64,000 nt of DNA from Nicotiana tabacum. Taxonomy: Eukaryota > Streptophyta > Magnoliopsida > Solanales > Solanaceae. The translations under genes were made by a program, and so were the position numbers. Where the stretch lies: positions 124,502,643 to 124,566,642 of the forward strand of contig NC_134096.1 of the NCBI RefSeq assembly GCF_000715075.1. The letters run 5' to 3'. This document shows, piece by piece, positions 57,055-64,000 of this stretch (position 1 is its first letter; each line of letters starts with the position of its first letter). The notes beneath the pieces were generated by a model. That model had not been told where the DNA came from. It saw nothing but the letters and a program-made list of their open reading frames with translations, and searched no databases.

Positions 57055-59128
57055 TCATCGATGGTCTGCATCTCTTGGCCTCCATTCTCTCCCCAAAATC
57101 TCGTACAAATTCTGAAACACTGTCGGCAACTGTGGAGCGAGGGCACGTGCATGTTGACCAACTCTCTCATTGTTTAGATGATGATAATCGTCATGAATAT
57201 ATGTTACTTTCTCTGCCAATTGAAGTACTTGCTCTCTAGCTTGCCCCATATTCACGTGATAATTCTGCAACTATATCTGGGTAGTGTTGAGGGCATGCCC
57301 CATCTAAAACTCGCGTCCCTCATATTCTTCAATACGGAGGTTTAGCACAGCTCTCTCAATTATCCACTGACGCCGCTCTGCCTCAAAATCTGTATGCTGA
57401 TGACAATTCTTATGCCTTTTTATTTCTTCCAATTGTGCATGAAACTGACCCTTTGAGCATATCCAATGAGCCCTTTCTCTTTCAAACTGCTCTCTCTGGT
57501 GATCAAACTCTAATTGTTGCTGGTGCGCATCCTCTTCAATGATACTCAAGTCTTCCTGCAGCTTATGCATTTCAGCATTTTTATTCACCTCAACTCTTCT
57601 GACTAAACCAGTAGTGCTTGCGAGTTCTTCCTCTAAGAGGGCCGCCTCATTTGTAGCATGATTTAGATCTTTATCCATGACCCGTAAGGCAGATTGATAA
57701 TCTTTCTCAAAATTTAAACAAATCTCAGCGACTCCGGCTTGCTGTTGGGATTATTGTTTGGCTATGGTCATCCGAGCATGCTCCAATTCCTCTTTTAAAC
57801 TTTCTATAGTTCTTTGATCATTTTTCTTCGTGTTGGACCCCTTAGGCCTATCTCTAAACGACGAAGGGTCATGAAACCAGGTAATATATTCAGGGATCAC
57901 CTCTCCATGATCTCGGTCTTCTACCATATCATTCAACTCCGAGACCTTACTTGCATACCAAATTTTCATAATGTCTTCTTCGTCATGAGGCTGATCTTTA
58001 CCAAAATCATAACAGAACTTGCTCATATCTCGTGTTGGTGGCACCTCCTGTAGTCGTGCAAATTGGCGCATTACCCGAAGTGAAGCATAGGGCTGAACAC
58101 CATCCAATCCTACGAGTACCAAATAAGAATGGTATGCAGACTCACAAATGACATCTTTATAGGAGAACCAATCGTAATTCCAAGTGATTCATTTAGCGGA
58201 CAGAGTAAGAAGTAGTTCTTTCCAGGCGCCAATCCCTTCTGGTAAGTCACATTCGTCAATTCTTTTCAGGTGATCATAAGTATGATTGGGCCATAGCTCA
58301 CTAGAATCAGTGATCGTAGGATGATGATAGAAATGCTCCAAAAATCATATCTGTAACAAAATGTTGCAACCATCAAAGTTTTGCACGCCCATTTTACATC
58401 TATTTAAAGCACGAAAAAATCATAGGGGCTAAAGTATAATCATCCACTTCTGAGGTCAGAGGCTCAACTACACCTGCCAAGCGGATGTCAATGAGTCCTT
58501 CCCTTTCTGGGAAAACTACACGCCCCAAAAGAGTAACCATAAATGCAAACCTTCTATGTACCTTCCATGTTTCCTTATCTTCCTTTGATTTAAATTTTTC
58601 CACATTCCTTTCGAAATTGCATTCTAGGCCATACAAGTGAAACAAAAAACCCAACTTAACCCGCTTGCCTCCTAAACCTTCATATTGTCCGTAATTTATG
58701 TTCAAGAGCTTCAGAAACCTACCCTCATTCATATTTTTTGGTACTATGGGCCTTTGGCGGCGAAGATTGCGGTCCCACCCCTGAAAATGGGAGATTTCCT
58801 CCAAGGTCGGAGACATTTCATAGTCGGTAAAATGGAACACATTGTTTTCAAGATCCCAGTGCGGAATTAAAGCTTCGATCGCATCCCTCCTGGGCTTGAT
58901 CGTAATCATGTGAACCAAATGTCCCAAGTACTTCTTTGTCTAATTTCGCTCATATTCCTTAAAGTCTCTCCACCAATCCCACAACAACTGTGGTATCTCA
59001 TCGACAATCAGAAAATCTGGTATCCCTTCTGATCTATGCCTCTTTTCAAACTTACCTCTTTCCCCACTCATGGTATACCTGTTTACCCAGACACGAGGTT
59101 CGGCTTTGATCAAACATATTATTGACAC
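57055..59128 (-). pseudogene. Ogre ORF1 (extra ORF upstream of gag), broken
   Basis: This is the extra open frame that distinguishes Ogre elements; its role is not established. The likely start is near 59071 (MSGERGKFEKRHRSEG), or 59128. The N-terminal two thirds look globular: LVHMITIKPRRDAIEALIPH, FHFTDYEMSPTLEEISHFQG, HRRFAFMVTLLGRVVFPERE, recalling plant-mobile-domain-like proteins. The C-terminal third is a long charged, probably coiled-coil region (LQEDLSIIEEDAHQQQLEFD, FERERAHWICSKGQFHAQLE). Stops and a frameshift at about 58150-58400 break it. Family assignment rests on position and general look. Confidence 0.75.
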
Positions 59129-60117
59129 ACAAAAATTCTGATTACTCGGGTTTTGACTCTATAAAAGAATAAAAATAAATAAACAAATAAATAAATAAAA
59201 TCCAAACTGTGGGACTATAAAAAAAAGGTTAAAAGAAGGAAGAAAATATTTTTTGATTTTTGTTTTTTTTGTTTTTTTAAAAAATAATTGGTGCCGGAAC
59301 CGATGAGGTTTGCCTACATATCTCACATCCGGTGAGAATCAGACCCACGTAGTTCGGTTAAAATAAATAAACAAAAATATTTTGAAAATTATGATTTTAC
59401 ACGTTAGAACCCTTCAAAACTTTTTTTTTAAAATGGGTACTTTATGAAAACGTGGAGGAAAATTTCTCTTTCTCTCTCTTCGGTTCAATCAATCTATCCT
59501 AAAATTGGTCAACATTTGAGTAAAGACTACCAAATAATATTACATATAGCACAGAAAAATAAATATGTTGGTCTGAAAAGATTGGTACCTGTCCTAGACG
59601 GGCCTGACCCCTGTGCCGAGTCCCGCTAAGTCCAATGTACATGATGCAAATAAAACGTAGCCTACTAGGGATATTCATTGTTTGTGGCTTGTTCTTCTAA
59701 GTTTTCAAATCCTAAAGGAGATGGTATCTAGACCTGGCTTACCCGGGCGGACAACCCGAACCGAGAAGCGTCAAGCGTCACCAGTAGTAGAACAACACTG
59801 GCTAGCTAACGGCTCTCCCGCCTAAACATGTGTGACTAAATCCTTCACCAGAAGTTGGTAGGCTAACTGACTTTATCTCAAGACAGAAATTTTGTGATGC
59901 TGGTAGGCAAACACAACACTATTAATTATCAGAAGACTCAGATGGGTGCGAGAGAAGACAACTTATATGTACAATTCAACAATATCAAAGTGGTAAAAAG
60001 CGTACAAGTAGCACATTAGGCCCAAATAAATCATAGTATATACAAAAAATAATAAATTCAAATAAAGTCAATGTACAAGCTCGCATTCTTGAAAGTCCCC
60101 AGCAGAGTCGCCAGAGC
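59129..60117 (-). other. Ogre 5' leader
   Basis: About 1 kb between 5' LTR and ORF1, with a third copy of the TGCCTACATATC...CACGTAGTTC motif at 59307-59358. No gene is supported. Confidence 0.7.
60095..60113 (-). other. Ogre primer-binding site
   Basis: On the minus strand TGGCGACTCTGCTGGGGAC lies four bases inside the 5' LTR. TGG at the start fits a tRNA CCA end. From memory Ogre elements use tRNA-Arg; I cannot verify the tRNA here. Confidence 0.8.
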
Positions 60118-61970
60118 TGTCACACCCATTTTCTACCCCAAAAGATATGTTATGTATTATTGTGGGTAAAAGAATTTTTTCAATTAAAATGACCAACTTG
60201 AGTAGGGATTATTTTATTTATAGAGTCGCCATATGGAATTGAGTTTTTGGGTGTTTCAAGTCACCTTTTATTTGAATCCTTAGTTAAAGGAAGATTTGAC
60301 TCTATTATTATTGGTCTACGAAAATAAAGTGCGGGTAAGGAATTTTGTTGACCGGGAAGGTGTAAGGCATTCCCCGAGTCTCGTGGTTCTAGCCATGTCG
60401 CTTTATTGACTTAAACTTGGCTTGACTTACTTTTGGACAAAAATGTGATTTATACAATTTTTATGTTTTACCTATCCGCTTCTATTTCTTGATTATTAGA
60501 ATTATACATAAAAAATGATTTGGATTAATATTACACTATCATAACCACGCTACGCAAGCGAATGCGTGATCAAAAACAAAATTAATTAACTTATTATAAT
60601 TGCTCCGCGCAAGCGAATCCGAAATCATGACGATCAATTATTTGTGCTACTTTTGAGAAGTTACTACATCTATGAAAATGAATTTTGGAATTTATTAATT
60701 GTCGACTATCGCGCTATGCAAGCGAATCCACGATTTATGGCAAAGGATTAACTAATTTAGGAATTAATTAAAGCTAATGGATATGATATGAGATTATTGA
60801 ATTAATTTATTGAATATTAAGCATCACGCTACGCAAACGAGTCCGTGAATAAAAAGAAGTTAAAGCGTGCCTACTAGTTGTCTAGCGTTTAAATTAATTT
60901 ACTGAAAGTGATTAAGTTATTAAATTATTTTAATTACAAAAAAAATTCTGATTGTTTTTTTATTTCTTTTCGTTTAGTTAGCCTAAATTCTTGGATGGGA
61001 AGAATAGCCTAAAATGAGTCAGATAAGATTATGACAAACTAATCCTACAAGCAGTCACATATTCTTCATACAAGGGATAAACACTTCATTTATTCACACA
61101 AGAATCTTTAAGAGAAAGTTGTAGAACTATTCAGAAATAAATTAAGGATTCATGCTTTTATTTCTTTAACAATAAACCACACTACGAGCTTGAAAAGTTA
61201 CCTAAATTGCAGATTTGAATACAAGACAACAGTAAACACTTCGTCAGAACTCAACGGCAATCAAATACAGCTTAAAGCCAACAACAACATGAAAGGGACC
61301 AATGAAACAGCCCAGAATATCCTCGATACTCAACAACTTTTAGAGAAGAAGGGAATAACAAACTAACTTCAATCTTCTTCTTTTATATATATGTTTTGGA
61401 AGGTTTTTGCTCTTTTCTGAAAAATATTCAAAGGTGAGAGGTTGCTGAATTATTATTATTTTTAGACTTTTTTCTCAAACTTTTTTTTTCCACCCCCTCC
61501 AGATGTGCTCTAAGTGTGTTTATATAAGTAAGTAAGAGTGAGAGTGTGAGTTATTAAAAAGGAAGAGTGGGAGTGTGAGTTGTTAAAAAGGAAGAATAGG
61601 GAGGTGGGAAGTTAGGTGTATTTGTCAGGAATAATTTGTGAGTGAGCCAAGGGTGAGTAGTGAAAAGTGAGTGTGTGCATGTGAGAGAGTTGGGGGAAAA
61701 AGGATAAAGTGAATGTGTGTTGTGAGGAAGATGGGAAAATGGGTTATGTGTAAAGGGAGGAGGTTATGCCTGTTCTCCCCTCTGATGGGATTGTGGAGAT
61801 GGTGTATTTTTTATAAGAGAGGGAGGTGAATGGGGGACAAGAAAAAGTGGAGTAGGAATAAAGAGTGGGGGGACAAAGAGTGGGGAGCAAGGAAAAGTGG
61901 AGTGAGAAGTGAGATATTGGTGAGATGAGTGAGAAAAAATTCAAGTATGGTAAAAACTTAGGTGCTCACA
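60118..61970 (-). repeat. Ogre 5' LTR (right copy)
   Basis: 1,853 bp. It aligns with the left copy apart from a deletion of about 0.7 kb at GGGAAGAA|TAGCC (61000-61010) and absence of the SINE. In the first ~114 aligned bases I count about eight differences from the left copy. Confidence 0.93.
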
Positions 61971-62076
61971 CCACTTTAAACCAAACTTAGGAAATTTTAA
62001 AACCTTCAAAATGTCAACTCTCCACAATATACGCTTAAATGCTCTCAGGCGACCCGATACTCAATCCAAACATACG
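61971..62076 (-). repeat. LARD1 5' LTR (right copy), resumed fragment
   Basis: After the Ogre-like element the LARD1 sequence resumes with CCACTTTAAACCAAACTTAGG, matching CCACCTCAAACCAAACTTAGG of the left LTR (27152 on). It is cut again at AACATACG by the next LTR element. Confidence 0.9.
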
Positions 62077-64000
62077 TGTGATGACCCAAAAGGTCATCTT
62101 ATGTTTTAGAACTCAAATCTGCGCTCTTAAGCCTTAAAAATCTAATTTTTACCCTCCTCGATTTGCGTGCACAGTTCTGACAGGTTTCCGAAAAGCTTTT
62201 ACGTTGAAAATTGATGAAAATAAGAATTTATGCCTTAAACATTAATTTTAGTTGACTTTGGTCAACATTTTTAGTAAACGGGCCCGGATCCGTGTTTTGA
62301 CGGTCCCGGTGGGTCTATGGAACCTGGGCGTATGCCCTGAATCGAATTCGGAGGTCCCTAGCTCAAGTTATGAAATTTTGATGAAAATTAAAAGTGTGAA
62401 AAATTAATTATTTTTAAGAATTGATTGATGTTTGTCATTTTTAGTGCCGGGTCCGTATTCTGGTTTTGGAGCCCTGTACAAGTTCATTATGATATTTAAG
62501 ACTTGTCTGTGAAATTTGATGAGAAACGGAGTTGATTTGACGTGATTCAAACGTCCAGTTGAGAAAATAGAAATTTTAAAGTGTTCTTGAGAATTTCATT
62601 TGATTTGGTGCTAAATTTATAGTTCTAGGTGTTATTTTGGTGATTTGATCGCGCGAGCAAGTCCGTATGATATTTTTAGACTTGTGTGCATGTTTGGTTT
62701 GGAGCCACGAGGGTTCAGGTAAATTTCGGATAGGCCACGGGATATTTTGGACTTTGGAAATCTCGTATTTTGCTGCAGTAGGTGTTCTGGTATGTCCTTC
62801 TTAGTAAACTGGGCAGCTGAAGATTTCTTCTTCACGAACGCGAAGGGTTGGTCGCAAACGCGAAGCGATGGGGGAGTTACCCTTCGCGAATGCGACAAAA
62901 CCCATCGTGAACACGTAGTGTTAGGCATTGGGGAGGGGGAGTCAGCCGTTCGTTCATCGCGAACGCGAGCGGGGTCTCGCGAACGCGAAGGCCGGGGGGA
63001 GTAACCATCGCGAACGCGAGCTGGGTCTCGCGAACGCGTAGGCTTGGCAGCCAGTACCCTTCGCGAACGCGACAGTGCTCTCGCGAACGTGATGAACACT
63101 GTCGTCCAACACTTAACAGAATTCAAAAACGGGATTTTAGCCAAAAATTCATTTTCTCAATAACCAAACCGTGAAAGGCGATTTTTCAAGACCCATTTCT
63201 TCTCCCAAATTGTTGGTAAGTGATTCTAAACCATTTTCTTTCAATTACCCATTACATTTCTTGAATTTTCAACCAAAAATCTAGAGTTTTCATGGTAGAA
63301 TTAGGGGTTAGGGTATAAACTAGGGATTTCGGAAATTTGAGGATTTAGACTCCAATTTGAGGTTGGATTCAAAAATTAATTACATATTCGGACTCGGGGG
63401 TGAATGGGTAAAAGAATTTTGGTCCGAATCTCTGGTTTTGACCAAGCGGGCCCGGGGTCGATTTTTCGATTTTTTGGAGGAAAATTTGGAAAATTTAATT
63501 TATGAAATATAATTGATTCTTTTAGCAATATTTGATATTATTGAATCATTTTTGAATAGATACGAGTGGTTTGGAGGAGGTGAATTCCAAAGGAAAAGTT
63601 GTGATTGAGAATTAAGTGGCCTTCAGAGCAAAGTAAGTGTTGTGTCTAACTTTGGCTTGAGGGAATATGTATTGTGTGAGTAGTTGCTACGTGTTTTGTT
63701 GTTGAATACGATGTATAGTTGAGGTGACGAGCATCTATGCATTGTAGTCGAGTCATAACATGCGAGTGAAATCCCATTCTTACAAATTTGTAGTCTTAAA
63801 TCTTGTTATCCATGCTTATTGTTGTTATTGAAATATTGAGAGACTTGTATCCGGTTCTACCAAGGTTGATAAAATTATGAATATTGATTCGAGGTTGAGA
63901 TGTTAAATTATAAAAGTGATCATTGATGAAATATTGATTTCTTTGTGAAACTTCTCTATCCGTTGTTATTGATTCTGTGAATTATAAGGAAGAGTGTAAA
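62077..64000 (+). mobile_element. LTR of a further retrotransposon, truncated by window end
   Basis: It starts abruptly within LARD1 with TGTGATGACCCAAAAGGTCATC, a TG-start with a terminal stem (GATGACC/GGTCATC). The sequence is LTR-like and non-coding, with a TCGCGAACGCGA motif array at 62830-63095. The other end, the family and the target duplication lie outside the window; the left flank ATACG (62072-62076) predicts the duplication. The strand is given as read and is not certain. Confidence 0.7.
62830..63095. repeat. TCGCGAACGCGA motif array
   Basis: About nine CGCGAACGCGA-like motifs occur within the last LTR, the same motif type as in the LARD1 LTRs but in a different element. ORFs covering it are composition artefacts. 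Confidence 0.75.

Larger units (their letters stand above)
34015..61970 (-). mobile_element. Ogre/Tat-type giant Ty3-gypsy retrotransposon
   Basis: 27,956 bp now, about 19 kb without LARD2 and the SINE. It is flanked by CCACC (34010-34014) and CCACT (61971-61975), one transition apart. In element sense: 5' LTR (right), primer site TGGCGACTCTGCTGGGGA, extra ORF1, gag, protease, G-patch-like segment, RT, RNase H, second (archaeal-type) RNase H, integrase without chromodomain, tandem arrays, polypurine tract, 3' LTR (left). The extra ORF1, dual RNase H, large size and 3' tandem repeats together define the Ogre group of the Tat lineage. All genes are broken. Confidence 0.9.
24205..62076 (-). mobile_element. 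LARD1: non-autonomous LTR retrotransposon, interrupted
   Basis: The left LTR is 24205-27417, the interior 27418-31245, the right LTR starts at 31246, is split at 34014/34015 by the Ogre-like element, resumes at 61971 and is split again at 62076/62077. The LTRs start TGTCAC(A/G)ACCC and end GGGTCGTTACA. The interior of 3.8 kb has no retroviral domain and no ORF over about 100 codons, but it keeps a perfect primer-binding site and polypurine region. That fits a large retrotransposon derivative moved by another element's proteins. The right end, and hence the target duplication (left flank ATTTG), is outside the window. Confidence 0.85.

Noticed and set aside
62632..63144. 170-codon minus strand ORF in the last LTR
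   Set aside because: Arg/Ser-rich product of the CGCGAACGCGA array; not a gene.

Overview
This is a plant nuclear genome window, most likely from a large-genome member of the nightshade family (Solanaceae, for example Nicotiana; species not determinable by eye). The evidence is a spliced plant gene end, two SINEs that look like the tobacco TS type (tRNA-like head, TTG-repeat tail), and nested LTR retrotransposons typical of such genomes. The only host gene I can support is the 3' end of a cyclic phosphodiesterase gene (two exons, 1092-2819, + strand). No CRISPR array, rRNA or tRNA gene was seen.

Layout: (1) 1-2840, last two exons of the cyclic phosphodiesterase gene; its introns hold an 18-bp perfect hairpin, two G-rich tracts, a hAT-type MITE and a Stowaway MITE. 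(2) 2841-9309, AT-rich intergenic DNA with a hAT-like element carrying a nested MITE, TA-rich repeats and a 43-bp tandem array. (3) 9310-24204, a decayed Ty1-copia element (+ strand, Tork/Tnt1-like) whose reverse transcriptase-RNase H region is split by a Ty3-gypsy chromovirus (13795-23498, - strand, chromodomain present, 5-bp target duplication AAAAG). (4) 24205-62076, a non-autonomous LTR element ('LARD1', - strand) inserted just after the copia stop codon. Its right LTR is split by a 28-kb Ogre/Tat-type giant (34015-61970, - strand, duplication CCACC/CCACT). The gag of that giant is split by a second non-autonomous element ('LARD2', 46720-55517, duplication CTACC). (5) 62077-64000, the start of another LTR element that again splits the LARD1 right LTR and runs out of the window. 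The two SINEs sit in LTRs whose sister LTRs lack them.

How the parts relate: the chromovirus would have encoded capsid, protease, reverse transcriptase, RNase H and a chromodomain integrase. LARD1 and LARD2 encode essentially none of these but share with it the primer-binding site, the leader next to it and the LTR-proximal tail of the polyprotein, so they look like parasites mobilised in trans. The Ogre-like element has an extra ORF1, a G-patch segment in another frame between protease and reverse transcriptase, two RNase H domains and tandem arrays before its 3' LTR. All retroelement genes are broken by stops or frameshifts.

I found no convincing novel host system. The most interesting signals are the shared cis-elements between autonomous and non-autonomous families, a polyprotein stop codon supplied by the LTR, CpG-rich motif arrays at matching LTR positions, and a stem-like motif repeated in three non-coding gaps of the Ogre-like element.
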